Positions 1 through 10,275 of a DNA stretch of 64,000 nucleotides are shown here, in pieces (the stretch's first letter is position 1; every line of letters starts with the position of its first letter). The DNA lies in assembly GCA_030220185.1 (NCBI GenBank), contig JASPKZ010010272.1:5133501-5197500 (forward strand). Reading direction: 5' to 3'. The translations under genes and the position numbers were made by a program. This DNA comes from Diploptera punctata. Lineage: Eukaryota; Arthropoda; Insecta; Blattodea; Blaberidae. Under the pieces are notes generated by a model. The model did not search any database and was not told where the DNA came from. It saw nothing but the letters and a program-made list of their open reading frames with translations.

Positions 1-880
1 ATGTTCCCTATCATTAAAAAAAGAGTAAACATAGCTCAATTTCTGAAGTAAATGGGTTGCATGTTTTGGATAATGTTCCCTTCTCTCCATGATAATCTCT
101 GTTGTATATATTAACTTATTTGTATGATGTAGAAATCAAAATAATTAAATTCAAACAATATACTGTACTCGATATTTACAAAAACTATTCTGCTATCATT
201 ACAATATGTAATATTATTATACAGTTTAATTTTGGTAACATTTTTACTTAAAATAACAAATTTACTAAATATAAACAATTTTTATTACATTTCACTTAGA
301 ATAACAAATTCACTGAATACAAACAATTCATAAATTGAAATACATTACAATAACTAGAAAACCAAGAACCTTTTAATTATCAGATATTTACAATATCTAC
401 AATAATCTGGAAAAAAAAGTAAGACAACATCCATATTACATTAATATATTGCCAGCAGCTCATTTTCTTCCATTTTGGTGCGAATCTTTTAATATTTTTT
501 GCCATAGTTTGTTAATTCCTTTTTACATATTGATTTCATTTTTAATTACTTCAAATTAAATTTTGAATTACACAAGTGATGCTAGTATTAAGAAATAAAC
601 AGAAATTTTCCCACAATTCTTGCTTCTTTTTATGCCAAAGTTGCTTTCATATATAGCTGATAAAAAAATAGATTTTTTTCAAGGTACATAGTTTAATTTG
701 GCTGAAATCACATAAACTGTTATTTTTCCCGTGGTATATTTTCGTACTCAGGTCTATGAATTAAATAGAGAAAACCACACAGATTTCCACCTCAATTATT
801 TGTACATACCATCACATGCTTCACATGTTGGAACCTGATGAATCCATTACAGTCTTCCCAAGTTTCCATTAATATTTAGA
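1..880. other. AT-rich DNA, no gene recognised
   Basis: No coding exon, repeat family or RNA gene was recognised in this AT-rich stretch. Confidence 0.6.
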
Positions 881-1000
881 GGAAGTGACACTATAAGGTT
901 CTTTTAATTATTAATAGAGTTAGAATTTAACACCTTACCTCATAATTGTAGATTTCTCATAGACTAGTTTTGATACTTCTTTGCACCATCTTCAGCTCTA
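881..1000 (-). mobile_element. PLE terminal remnant
   Basis: Starts with GGAAGTGACACTATAAGGTT, the terminal tail seen on the PLE copies here (GGGAAGTAACATTATGAGG), followed by CTTACCTCAT and a hammerhead-like core on the minus strand. Confidence 0.6.
957..995 (-). ncRNA. hammerhead ribozyme-like motif (degraded)
   Basis: Minus strand: CUGAAGA, a five-pair stem II (GGUGC/GUAUC), then AAAACUAGUC, i.e. GAAA changed to AAAA followed by the mini stem III and UC cleavage-site pattern. Probably inactive. Confidence 0.45.
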
Positions 1001-1137
1001 CCTAACTCACAGGTTTATTTGTCCTTTTTGGCATGTAAGGAAGAATTTGTTTAGGCCATCTACTGGGTTCCATACTTTGGACATATTATTTCCACTGAAG
1101 TCTACATTGCTGATCCTAACGAATTACAGAATCTGTT

Positions 1138-1740
1138 ATATTTGAAGAGAAAAATATATGGTTTGAACCCAGGACCTTTTGCTTTCTATGCAAATGCTCT
1201 ACCAACTGAGCTACCTGAGCACACCTATCTAAATGCAAATTTTTCTCTTATACACACTGTTAATTCCCAAGCACCAAATACTATGAACCATTGCCCAATC
1301 ATTGCAAGTGGCAGTTTCTTTATTAAGAAGACCTTTATTGGGAATTTTATATTACATTATAAAGCCAATATGCTCTCTTCTGATGTTTTTATTATTCATT
1401 TAATACATCTCAATGAAGGATAACTTATATTTGAAGAGAAAAATATATGCTCTGACTGGGGTTTGAACCAAAAACCTTGAAGTGTTCAGGTAGTTCAGTT
1501 GGTAGAGCATTTGCATAGAAAGCGAAAGGTCCTGGATTCAAACCCCAGTCTAAGAATTAAATTAATATTTTTATTACCTCACCTCATATATCTTCATAGA
1601 AGAAAAAAGGATATGAGGCGAAGTAATAAAAACATTAATTAACCTCATAGTGTTCTTTTCTTGTGAAAGTTAAATACATATAATCTTTCTCTTCAAATAT
1701 AATTTATCCTTCATTGAGATGTATTAAATCAATAAAAGAT
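1138..1740. mobile_element. composite tRNA-headed T element, inverted dimer
   Basis: Bounded by a 12-bp direct repeat ACAGAATCTGTT (1126-1137 and 1741-1752). Contains a minus-strand unit with tRNA-like box and body (1138-1420) and a plus-strand tRNA-like box (about 1484-1552), ending in the family tail TTTATCCTTCATTGAGA. A small PLE hairpin is inserted inside. Confidence 0.7.
1555..1655. mobile_element. mini PLE hairpin inside T element
   Basis: Inverted arms TTTTTATTACCTCACCTCAT and its approximate complement surround a short loop, followed by the PLE tail AACCTCATAGTGTTC. No coding sequence. Confidence 0.55.
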
Positions 1741-1754
1741 ACAGAATCTGTTTT

Positions 1755-1950
1755 TAGTTATTTTTAGGATATCCTCATTTCTTCAGTGTTTAAACAATTA
1801 GCATCCAGCTGTCCTTCTCACAAACCTTATTTCAGCTGCTGTTAGTCTTCTTTTATCAGCTTTTAAAATTGTCCATGCCTCACTGCCATAAGTCAAAACT
1901 GGTTGAGTAAATGCTTTATAGATTTTCAGCCTTGTATCTTTCAATCTGGG
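1755..1950 (-). pseudogene. non-LTR reverse transcriptase C-terminal fragment
   Basis: Minus strand reads KIYKAFTQPVLTYGSEAWT and then RRLTAAEIRFVRRTAG, the post-RT segment shared by several LINE families in this window; interrupted by stops. Confidence 0.65.
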
Positions 1951-1965
1951 AGGACTTTAAAACAT

Positions 1966-1991
<26 letters not shown>
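1966..1991. repeat. (AT)n microsatellite
   Basis: About 26 bp of alternating AT directly before the Tigger-like element. Confidence 0.9.
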
Positions 1992-1997
<6 letters not shown>

Positions 1998-3265
1998 CAG
2001 TAAAAGCTCCTTATTTGCGGTTCTCTTACTTGAGTTTTCATTATTCACGGGTTAAAAAACTGCGACAGTTCCTGTATTCGCGGCTAAAAATTTCTTTATT
2101 CACAGATCCAGTCGGTATATTAAGAGGACCAGTATCCTTTATTAATGCATCAGCAACTTTTTTTTTACTGCAGGCACATGCCAAGACAACTTTTACACAA
2201 AGAGTGATTCAAATCAAATGGACAAACTAATATCAAAGTAAAACAAACTTTATTGTCACTAAGCGTAAAGTTTGTTGTTAAAAGCCACTGCCGCCATAAT
2301 TCACGCGCTGCTATGCACATTGATAAATGCTGCCCTCGATCATGTTTTATTGTTTCAACTTGTCATTCATTGCAATAGTTTTGATTGAAAATTTACTAAT
2401 TTCTTTAAGCTCTTGCCTAAGCCTGACAATAATAATTAATAGAAGTTGTTCAGAATCTCTCAATTGATTTTACTTTGACTATTTAACTCATGCCCCAAAT
2501 GGGAGTCAATGACCAATCACGTTACAATGATTTGATTTACAACCAATCACAGTTGTGTTTTGCCTAGAATTTACCAACTAAAGTTTATCATAATAATGAA
2601 AGCACCTCCTTTTTAACATTCTAAATAGGTCATAGCATTATTTTGCAGTGACTGACTCTCTAAGAAATACGGCTAGCAGTTTGTACATATAGTGCATGAA
2701 TGTCAACACATAGTGCACATAAAACATTTGTAGCAATTGACTATACCACCAAAAAAAGAAATCACTGTTTGCACTTTCTTAAATGTATTTTTTCCCAGAA
2801 AAATATAATTGTCATATTTACATCATAGGATATCAGAAATGAATTAATATACAGTTTGACACGTTTCATTTTTTCTCCACTAGAGTGCATTCTTACAATA
2901 TTGCGTTCCTTTGGCAATAAATAATATGATCTGATTGCAGTGATGAACAAAGAAGCAAATGAAGCGTACCAATTGTTTCTCATTTGTTTTCAAACATCGC
3001 CGTTTACATTAAATATATTTTAAAATAACTATATTTAAATAATGATTTGTGAGTAAACAGCTTAATTTTATTCATTAAATAGTCCTAACAAATGCCACTC
3101 TTGATTTCCAAATTCTCTAGATAAATTGGAAATCACTCGTGGTATTACTTATGATAATTTTTATTTTATTTTGGAACGTATCCCCTATATACCCATACAA
3201 ATTACCATTCCATATTTGCGGCATTTTTGCAGAACATACATCCTGCGAATAAGGAGCTTTTACTG
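1998..3265. mobile_element. Tigger/pogo-like DNA transposon, non-autonomous
   Basis: Terminal inverted repeats CAGTAAAAGCTCCTTATTTG (1998) and its near-complement ending at 3265 are flanked by TA duplications (1996-1997, 3266-3267). A CAGT start with TA target site is typical of pogo/Tigger. Length 1268 bp; no transposase reading frame is recognisable, so it is a decayed or deletion copy. Confidence 0.75.
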
Positions 3266-3577
3266 TATAAAAGAAAATTATGGAAATAAGCGCCAAATAA
3301 AACACTGAGAATAAAATTTGCTCTAAACTAGAGAATTTGTGTATATGGTATTCATTACTTTCAAAATGAAAGAATTGATAGGGATTAGGTTTTAGTTTGT
3401 GGTTGTATTTATTTTCCAACTTATTCTAAAATCTTATAATAAAACCTTTAAAGAATCAAGTATATTACATTTTTAAAAATCCATTGCATTTGGTAATGTT
3501 ATCATTTGACCACCATTAGTTACTCTTTGAAATTCCCATAGGAGAACTTTTAAAACAAGTGGATAAACCCTTTAGAA

Positions 3578-3799
3578 TTGTCAGTTTGGGAGAAGATATA
3601 CATTCAGAAAAATAAATATAGATCAATGAATTTTGATATTCATAATGAACAAAATTTGATTTCAAAGTTCATAAATTCAACCATAGATGGGACAGCACTG
3701 AAGATGGTGTCAATAGAAGAGTTGTCAGCCAAAGAATTTCATCAGTCGGAGTTATGGATGAAGAAGGACGTGATATCGCCTGAAACTGCAGTATTGTGA
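3578..3799 (+). pseudogene. PLE GIY-YIG endonuclease, C-terminal fragment
   Basis: 73 codons containing SVWEKIYIQKNKYRSMNFDI and LISKFINSTIDGTA, the region downstream of the GIY-YIG core in PLE proteins. The catalytic core itself is missing, so this is a truncated relic. The frame runs into the ribozyme region, as in the other copies here. Confidence 0.7.
3753..3796 (+). ncRNA. hammerhead ribozyme-like motif (degraded)
   Basis: AUGAAGA (first core C changed), stem II GGACG..CGCC, GAAA, then CUGCAGU mini stem III. The stem II-GAAA-stem III order matches the intact copies. Confidence 0.5.
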
Positions 3800-3878
3800 A
3801 AAACATGAAATTTATGAGGTTAAGTTGTCAAAAAATGTTCTCCAATGAATTTCAATGATTATACCTCATAATTATATT

Positions 3879-4165
3879 ATTTTTAGTCTGGACATCTTAC
3901 CTCAATATTAATGTTGATTTGTTCTTGAAACATGTTTCAAAACAATTCTGTTTTATTGTCAGCTTTCCCAGACTGGTTTTATTTATGTTGCACAACCTGG
4001 ATGTCGATGTCAGCTCCATCCTGTGGTTGGCCAAAGAACCTCCAAACAAGGTCACGCTCCATCGGTAATCAAAATTCATAACTCTGTTTCTGTTCTTCTG
4101 AATATAAATTTTTTCCCAAATAGTCAGCTCTTTTGTATACCTCATAATGTTTAACTTCCCAACAT
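3879..4165 (-). mobile_element. PLE fragment, minus orientation
   Basis: Arm TCTGGACATCTTACCTCAAT at the left, coding relic TKELTIWEKIYIQKNRNRVM with a frameshifted follow-on (SLANHRMELTS), and the tail CCTCATAATGTTTAACTTCC at the right (4139-4158). Confidence 0.65.
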
Positions 4166-4707
4166 TAATTTAATAATAATTAGTTACTCTTAACAATTTT
4201 AATCCACAAAATTTCTTATAGCAACATTTCATATTAAAAAATTTTTTTTTTGTTTCACGTGATATTAGTCATTACTGTGGTTGTGGTGGTGCTGCTACAA
4301 ATAATTCTCCAGTTGTTCTATAATTTATAGGTAAAAATGACATCGAGTCAATTTAAAAGTAAGGTATATTATAGCAATAAAAACCTTAAATAAATTTATG
4401 ATTGAAAATCAATATTTTTACAATGAAAATGTAATGTTTTATGTAAACTACATGAACTAAGAAATATAAATGGAATTAAACCACTAAGATGATAAGTAGG
4501 TTTTATTAAACAGATTTTTATATAAAGGTGTAGTCTTTCACACATATCATTTAACAATGATGAGAATTTTAAGTGACATTGTGACTAGAATCTATGTCTG
4601 TAAGCCAGAAAGCAGGGCTGGCCAAAGGGGTAGGCTGTAGCATTGACCTAAGAGGGAACCAGAATAATAAAAAAATCATACTCAGATATTCAATTTTACA
4701 ATAAACA
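4166..4707. other. unassigned AT-rich DNA
   Basis: No gene, RNA or known repeat family recognised. Confidence 0.5.
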
Positions 4708-4719
4708 TTAATTCCAGTA

Positions 4720-5150
4720 ATGATGTTTTTATTATTAATTTAACATTTCTCAATGAAAGATAAATTATATTTGAAGAGAAAAATTTTCGCCTAGACCGAG
4801 ACTCGAACCCGGGACCTTTGGCTTGCCGGGCCAAATGCTCTACCAACTTTCATTGAGAAATGTTAAATTAATAATAAAAACATCATTAGAAGCCTTACTA
4901 GCTTTATAAAGTAATGTTAAATTCCCAATAAATGTCTTCTTAACTAAGAAGCCGCCATTTGCAAATATAGAAACAATGGTTTCAAAAGCATTTGGTGAGA
5001 GGGAATTACAACGTATATAAGAGAAAAATTTGCGTCTAGATCGTAACTCGCCTCGGTAGCTCAGTTGGTAGAGCATTTGGCCCGGCAAGCCAAATGTCCC
5101 GGGTTCGAGTCTCGGTCTAGGCGAAAATTTTTCTCTTCAAATATAATTTA
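4720..5150. mobile_element. T element, inverted dimer
   Basis: Flanked by a 12-bp duplication TTAATTCCAGTA (4708-4719, 5151-5162). Left part is a truncated minus-strand tRNA-like box (4788-4848); right part a body and complete plus-strand tRNA-like box (5049-5123) with A box TAGCTCAGTTGG and B box GGTTCGAGTC. Confidence 0.75.
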
Positions 5151-5340
5151 TTAATTCCAGTAGTTGGAATCTAGCACTGAGTTATCTTATAAAACTAAAT
5201 ACCATATTTTCCAGTGTATAAGAACCTCCTATATATAAGATGTACCCAAACTAGTTAGTAAAATTTTCTAGAAAAAAAACTTGCTTGCATTTCAGAAAAA
5301 GTAATACAATGACTGTCAGAATTTATTTAAAAATACAATA

Positions 5341-5450
5341 GGAAGTAACATTAAGAGGTTTGTTTAATAATTAAAATATTTTGTCTGTTCATTCTTACCT
5401 CTTAGAGATGTTCTTAGCCCCATCGTCAGCGATACCATGAAGTTTAAATC
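5341..5450 (-). mobile_element. PLE terminal remnant
   Basis: GGAAGTAACATTAAGAGGTT tail, TCTTACCTCTTAG arm and, on the minus strand, CUGACGAUGGGGC at about 5423-5435, half of a hammerhead core without the GAAA half. Confidence 0.55.
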
Positions 5451-6022
5451 TTCGATGCTACGCTCAAAGACTTCTTTGACTGCTTATGTACAAATTATTT
5501 TTATTGAAATGGCAATGCCTTTTTGTCAATTTTCTTTCACTCATTTAAAAAATGTTTTCTCTAGATCTGGCTACTTCACACTTGTCCTACATTCCATGTG
5601 CTTTCCTTTACACAAATTGTACAATATCTCTCTCTAACCATATCAAATTCTAATTTTATTTTTCTATAGATGGAGGTCCAAAATATCTTTTAACTTCTCT
5701 ATTACTACGTTCTTTCGCATATTTTACAACCTGTAATTTGTATATAAATGTCGTTAGCTTTTTTCCATCACTAAAAATTAAGGGAAAATATAAAAATGAA
5801 CACAAAATATCTAATCACGTCAACTCAATACTGATAAACATAGGTATGAAACTTTTTTAGCCAATGATGTGCTAGAAGTCATGTGTCTACTCGATTGTGT
5901 CTTTAACCCTTAAATTCGAAATGTATCCTTTTGGATACATCAGTTAGTTCAATTAATTTAATATTTTAAATAAATCAGAAGAATACGAACAAAAATAAAC
6001 CATATTTGAAGAGAAAAATTTT

Positions 6023-6097
6023 CGCCTAGACCGGGACTCGAACCCGGGACCCTTGGCTTTCCGGGCCAAGTGCTCTACCAACTGAGCTACCGAGGCG
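6023..6097 (-). repeat. tRNA-like box of T element
   Basis: 75-bp tRNA-like fold: acceptor CGCCTCG/CTAGGCG, D arm GCTCAGTTGGTAGAGC, T arm CCGGGTTCGAGTCCCGG. The anticodon arm needs a 6-bp stem and has C at position 33, so it is treated as SINE-type, not a working tRNA gene. Confidence 0.65.
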
Positions 6098-6365
6098 AGT
6101 TACGATCTAGACGCAAATTTTTCTCTTATGTACGTTGATAATTCCCTCGCGCCAAATGCTTGAAACCATAGCTTCTATCTTTGCAAATGGCGGCTTCTTA
6201 GTTAAGAAGACATTTATTGGGAATTTAACACTACTTTATAGCCAGTAGGGCTTCTATTGACGATTTTATTATTAATTTAACAATTCTCATAGAAGGATAA
6301 ATTATATTTGAAGAGAAAAATTTATCAACGTACATAAGAGAAAAATTTGCGTCTAGATCGTAACT

Positions 6366-6440
6366 CGCCTCGGTAGCTCAGTTGGTAGAGCACTTGGCCC
6401 GGAAAGCCAAGGGTCCCGGGTTCGAGTCCCGGTCTAGGCG
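6366..6440 (+). repeat. tRNA-like box of T element
   Basis: Same 75-bp tRNA-like sequence as 6023-6097, opposite strand, intact A and B boxes. Confidence 0.65.
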
Positions 6441-6667
6441 AAAATTTTTCTCTTCAAATATAATTTATCCTTCTATGAGAAGTGTTAAATTAATAATAAA
6501 ATCGTCAATAGAAGCCCTACTGGCTATAAAGTAGTGTTAAATTCCCAATAAATGTCTTCTTAACTAAGAAGCCGCCATTTGCAAAGATAGAAGCTATGGT
6601 TTCAAGCATTTGGCGCGAGGGAATTATCAACATACATAAGAGAAAAATTTGCGTCTAGATCGTAACT

Positions 6668-6742
6668 CGCCTCGGTAGCTCAGTTGGTAGAGCACTTGGC
6701 CCGGAAAGCCAAGGGTCCCGGGTTCGAGTTGCGGTCTAGGCG
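6668..6742 (+). repeat. tRNA-like box of T element
   Basis: Third copy; differs in the T arm (GAGTTGCGG instead of GAGTCCCGG), which breaks T-stem pairing. Confidence 0.65.
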
Positions 6743-7148
6743 AAAATTTTTCTCTTCAAATATAATTTATCCTTCTATGAGAAGTGTTAAATTAATAATA
6801 AAATCGTCAAAAATAAACCACTTAAACATGTGTCTAATTATACAATATACCCAATAATAACAGTTACACAAGATTCCGTTTTCACTGCGGTCCGCCACAT
6901 TCAAATATCTAACAAAATAAATTTGTGTTTTGCCAATTTAAGGGTTAACCACTACAAAGATTGTAGGTTATAAGAGGAGTATGTGACTTTGAAAAGAGGA
7001 CGACAATCTTTACCTTTGTTATATAAGATGCACCCCATTTTTAATACAAACTTTTAAGGTAAAAAAAATGCATCTTATACACCAGAAAATATAGTACCAT
7101 GATTAATTTATTGTATTATAAGGAATTATTTATACTTTAAAATCATTA

Positions 7149-7247
7149 CGAAGTAACATTATGAGGTTTAATTTAATAATTGAGTTTGTATTTTTTAAAC
7201 ATTTTAACCTCATATGATAGTTTTGTCGGACATATGAGGTAAGAATG
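7149..7247. mobile_element. mini PLE hairpin, later split by a LINE
   Basis: Tail GAAGTAACATTATGAGGTTT, then arms TTTAACCTCATATG and CATATGAGGTAAGAATG around a 14-nt loop. The right arm resumes after the LINE block (about 8405-8440, AACTCAATTATTAAATT). Confidence 0.6.
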
Positions 7248-7259
7248 TTTAAAAAATAC

Positions 7260-7764
7260 TTCTTCTTCTTCATCCTTCCAAGTATTAGGCCAAGGCCTGT
7301 TACGATCCTATAGAAAATTTTCCCTCCAGCGTTTCATAGGACGGCTCAGAGATTTTTGTCCTCTTGGTATATAATTATAAACAGCTTTGGGGATCCAATT
7401 TGAACTCATTCTTTCAAGATGGTGTTTCCAATTTAGTTGGTACTGTTTAATATATTCCAAAATTGGCGTAGTCTTCAATTCTTTTAAGATACCGGTGTTC
7501 CTTTTCCGATCCCATCTGGTGTAACCCGCTGTTCTGTGCATGAATCTCATTTCACAAGCCCTTATTCTGCTTTCATGTTGTCTTTTTAGTGTCCATGCTT
7601 CACTACCATAGGTCAACACTGGTCTAGCCAAAGTGTTATATAAACATAATCTGGTGTTTTTTTGTACAAGGGATGGTTTCATAACTTTATTAATAATTCC
7701 CAAACTTTTATTATAACTAGTAATTTTTTCAGGGATATTCTTTTCATCCCAGATAGAGAGGTCA
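7260..7764 (-). pseudogene. 5'-truncated LINE, RT C-terminal part (unit A)
   Basis: 158 codons on the minus strand: YNKSLGIINKVMKPSLVQKN, LARPVLTYGSEAWTLKRQHE, MRFMHRTAGYTRWDRKRN and a tail GRPMKRW. This is the conserved segment after the RT domain of an insect non-LTR element. Flanked by TTTAAAAAATAC at 7248-7259 and 7765-7776, a 12-bp target duplication. A (CTT)n tract marks its 3' end. Confidence 0.75.
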
Positions 7765-7786
7765 TTTAAAAAATACAAATTCAATT

Positions 7787-8289
7787 ATTCTTCTTCTTCC
7801 TTCCAAGTATTAGGCCAAGGCCTGTTACGATCCTATAGAAAATTTTCCCTCCAGCGTTTCATAGGACGGCCCAGAGATTTTTGTCCTCTTGGTATATAAT
7901 TATAAACAGCTTTGGGGATCCAATTTGAACTCATTCTTTCAAGATGGTGTTTCCAATTTAGTTGGTACTGTTTAATATATTCCAAAATTGGTGTAGTCTT
8001 CAATTCTTTTAAGATACCGGTGTTCCTTTTCCGATCCCATCTGGTGTAACCCGCTGTTCTGCGCATGAATCTCATTTCACAAGCCGTTATTCTGCTTTCA
8101 TGTTGTCTTTTTAGTGTCCATGCTTCAATACCATAGGTCAACACTAGTCTAGCCAAAGTGTTATATAAACATAATCTGGTGTTTTTTTGTACAAGGGATG
8201 GTTTCATAACTTTATTAATAATTCCCAAACTTTTATTATAACTAGTAATTTTTTCAGGGATATTCTTTTCATCCCAGATAGAGAGGTAA
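7787..8289 (-). pseudogene. LINE tail, tandem unit B
   Basis: Near-identical to unit A with a 525-bp period and the same truncation point and flanking TTTAAAAAATAC (8290-8301). Encodes LARLVLTYGIEAWTLKRQHE in place of LARPVLTYGSEAW. Confidence 0.75.
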
Positions 8290-8307
8290 TTTAAAAAATA
8301 CAAACTC

Positions 8308-8405
8308 AATTCTTCTTCTTCTTCTTCTTCCTTCCAAGTATTAGGCCAAGGCCTGTTACGATCCTATAGAAAATTTTCCCTCCAGCGTTTCATGGGATGG
8401 CCCAG
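8308..8405 (-). pseudogene. LINE tail, partial tandem unit C
   Basis: Begins with a longer (CTT)n tract and the same AAGTATTAGGCCAAGGCCTG, then stops after about 90 bp and returns to PLE-arm sequence. Confidence 0.7.
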
Positions 8406-8644
8406 TGATAAACTCAATTATTAAATTATTTAATCAATTGAGTTGGTGTTTACTTGATGAAAATCCATATATATTAATTATTAATATATCAGCATCTAAA
8501 AGGATTCAAAACATTGAAGAACAAGATTGGGGAGAGAGATGCAAATGTTGTAAGCAGCCCTAAATAAGAAATTATTTGGACCACACTGTGAGAAGGTCAC
8601 GTATTTCTAGTGCATGTAGTTATTTTCAATGTTTTAATTTTAAT

Positions 8645-8740
8645 TATAATTGAAGAGAAAAATGATACGCTCAGACTGGGGTTTAAACCCAGGACCTTTG
8701 GCTTTCTAGGCCAATGCTCTTCCCCTGAGCTAGTGTTAAA
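8645..8740 (-). repeat. T element fragment
   Basis: Contains the TTGAAGAGAAAAATGATACG lead and a decayed minus-strand tRNA-like box (CAGACTGGGGTTTAAACCC). Confidence 0.55.
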
Positions 8741-8904
8741 TTTGTCAGTTATGTTAAAGAACAAATTAATTCTCTTAAAATATTAATTTGTCCTTTAATT
8801 TAATCAAAATCAAAGTGGGAGGTAACACTATGAGGTATTTACAATTTATAAACAAGTTGGAGAAAATGTCTTTTATATCTCACCTCATAAAATTGATTGT
8901 TTTC

Positions 8905-8948
8905 AAGATATCAGTTTCAAAAGTAAATTTTACTTCCATCTTCAGTCA
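8905..8948 (-). ncRNA. hammerhead ribozyme motif
   Basis: CUGAAGA, long stem II (AAGUAAA/UUUACUUU), GAAA, CUGAUAUC. Core nucleotides intact; stem III pairing is weakened by one substitution. Confidence 0.6.
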
Positions 8949-9019
8949 AACTCCAACTGTTGAAATTTCGCTGTTAACACCATCTTCTCTGTTAATGGCA
9001 AAATTTCGACAGTTGGATT

Positions 9020-9060
9020 TTGTCTGAAGATGGAAGTAAAATTTCAAACCGGTATCGTCA
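9020..9060 (+). ncRNA. hammerhead ribozyme motif (degraded)
   Basis: CUGAAGA and CCGGUAUC retained; stem II shortened and GAAA changed to CAAA. Confidence 0.5.
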
Positions 9061-9289
9061 AAACACGCAATTTTATGAGGAGAGAGATAAAAACATTTTC
9101 TCCAACTCATTTATAAATTGTCCTTTAATGTAAGTGAGAAATTTAAAATTGAAACATTGAAAATGGAAGCTTTACTAGCTAAAAAAAAGTAATAATAAAA
9201 AGAATAATAAACATCAAAACAAGTAGTTGTTTGTTATACAAGTTCAATTACATTAATATTCAATGAATTATGTGTTCTACTATTCAATT

Positions 9290-10275
9290 TTGTACTAGAG
9301 TATGCCATAAAATCTTTTAGAGAATGAAGAAAGTGTAAAACTCAATGGTATCAATAAGCTGTTGGTATATGTAATGATGTAATATTATTATTATTAGGCA
9401 ATAGTGGGTAAATACTAAGAGCCAACACACATATTCTATTGAGTAATGACAAGGAATTGGGGCTGGAAGTAAACATAAAGAAAACTAAATATATGGTGAT
9501 ATATAGAAATTAATTATATAATAGAAATGGACAGTTAATGACAAATGAAGGAAATTTTAAAGAATTCAAATATCTAGGAACAATAATTACAAACAGGAAT
9601 GAGGTAAAAAGTGAAGTAAAGTGATCACACAACAGGCCCGGAGGCCCTTGGGGTAGTAGGAGGTTAAGGCTCCCACTTTTTCTAGACAATCGGCACTTTG
9701 TGTCAGCCGGGTTGTCAGCCCTGCGTGACGGCCGTCTTTACCCCCAGAACAAGCGTCTGGTACTCATTTCCGTTAGAGGCTGAGTCGACCCCAGGGCCAT
9801 AGTGCCGCCAGAGGGTTTTGGGTCAGTTTAAAAATCCTGACCCAACGGGACTTGAACCCTCGACCCTCCGGCTTGTAGCTCAGTGCCTTAACCACTACGC
9901 TACGGCGTGCCCCCACAGGAATGAGGTACCGAAAGAAATTACATGTAGCCTCAATTCTGGAAATATTTGTTTTTATGTATTACAGGGGTTCTTGTCGTCC
10001 CAACGTCTCTCAAAAACTGTTAAACTTATTCTTCCAGTTATATTATATGGATGTGAAACATGGACTCTTACTTTAAGGGAAGGGAAAAATATTTTGAGTA
10101 TTTGTGAATACAACATTCTTAGGAAAATATTTGGGTCAAAGAGAGACAAGCAGAGAAGACCACATAACAGTGAATTACATGATCTTTATGGGAAATCAGA
10201 TGTAATAAGAATAGTTAAGTCTTGTAGACGGGATAGACAGGATATATAATGTCAATGGAAAATGAAAGAGGGCCA
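9290..10275 (+). pseudogene. RTE-type LINE fragment (RT end and C-terminus), SINE-interrupted
   Basis: Follows the full RTE copy from the LEYAIKS region through LGLEVNIKKTKYM, FKYLGTIITNRNEV, then VILYGCETWTLTLREGKN and the RKIFGSKRD segment. Many frameshifts and stops; split by a SINE at 9607-9915 with a clean target duplication. Confidence 0.75.
9607..9915 (-). mobile_element. tRNA-derived SINE, family 2
   Basis: Flanked by CAGGAATGAGGTA (9594-9606, 9916-9928) inside the RTE fragment. Minus strand starts with the tRNA-like head GTAGCGTAGTGGTTAAGGCA and B box GGGTTCAAGTCCC; ends in GGGATCACTTTACTT. Confidence 0.85.

Larger units (their letters stand above)
3525..3878 (+). mobile_element. 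PLE 3' fragment with GIY-YIG C-terminus and ribozyme
   Basis: Starts inside the endonuclease gene, then a degraded hammerhead at 3753-3796, an arm with TTATGAGGTTAAG, and the tail near ATACCTCATAAT. A short inverted arm (GGAGAACTTTT) opens it at 3541. Confidence 0.7.
6003..6808. mobile_element. T element trimer inserted as one unit
   Basis: Three tRNA-like boxes (one minus, two plus) with associated body segments lie inside a single pair of 12-bp duplications, AAAAATAAACCA (5991-6002, 6809-6820). The units are nearly identical, including the ATTTTTCTCTTCAAATATAA and AATAATAAAATCGTC tails. Confidence 0.8.
5907..6944. mobile_element. piggyBac-type MITE (TTAA target) with internal T element
   Basis: CCCTTAAATT at 5907 and AATTTAAGGG ending at 6944 form inverted termini, each flanked by TTAA (5903-5906, 6945-6948), the piggyBac target site. 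Without the T insertion it is only about 220 bp. Confidence 0.65.
5200..7097. mobile_element. TIR element (family unassigned) hosting nested insertions
   Basis: Ends match as inverted repeats: ACCATATTTTCCAGTGTATAAGA-like at 5201 and the complement of ACTATATTTTCTGGTGTATA at about 7075-7096. The interior contains a PLE remnant and a TTAA-flanked MITE with a T element inside. No transposase recognised. Confidence 0.5.
8800..9117. mobile_element. PLE palindrome without coding sequence, two ribozyme arms
   Basis: Flanked by a 12-bp duplication TTGTCCTTTAAT (8788-8799, 9118-9129). Tail GGGAGGTAACACTATGAGG at 8818; left arm carries a minus-strand hammerhead (8905-8948), right arm a plus-strand one (9020-9060). 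Confidence 0.75.

Noticed and set aside
6366..6440. Functional tRNA gene
   Set aside because: A and B boxes and arms are convincing, but the sequence recurs in many flanked mobile units, position 33 is C, the anticodon stem must be 6 bp, and copies appear in inverted orientation inside one insertion.
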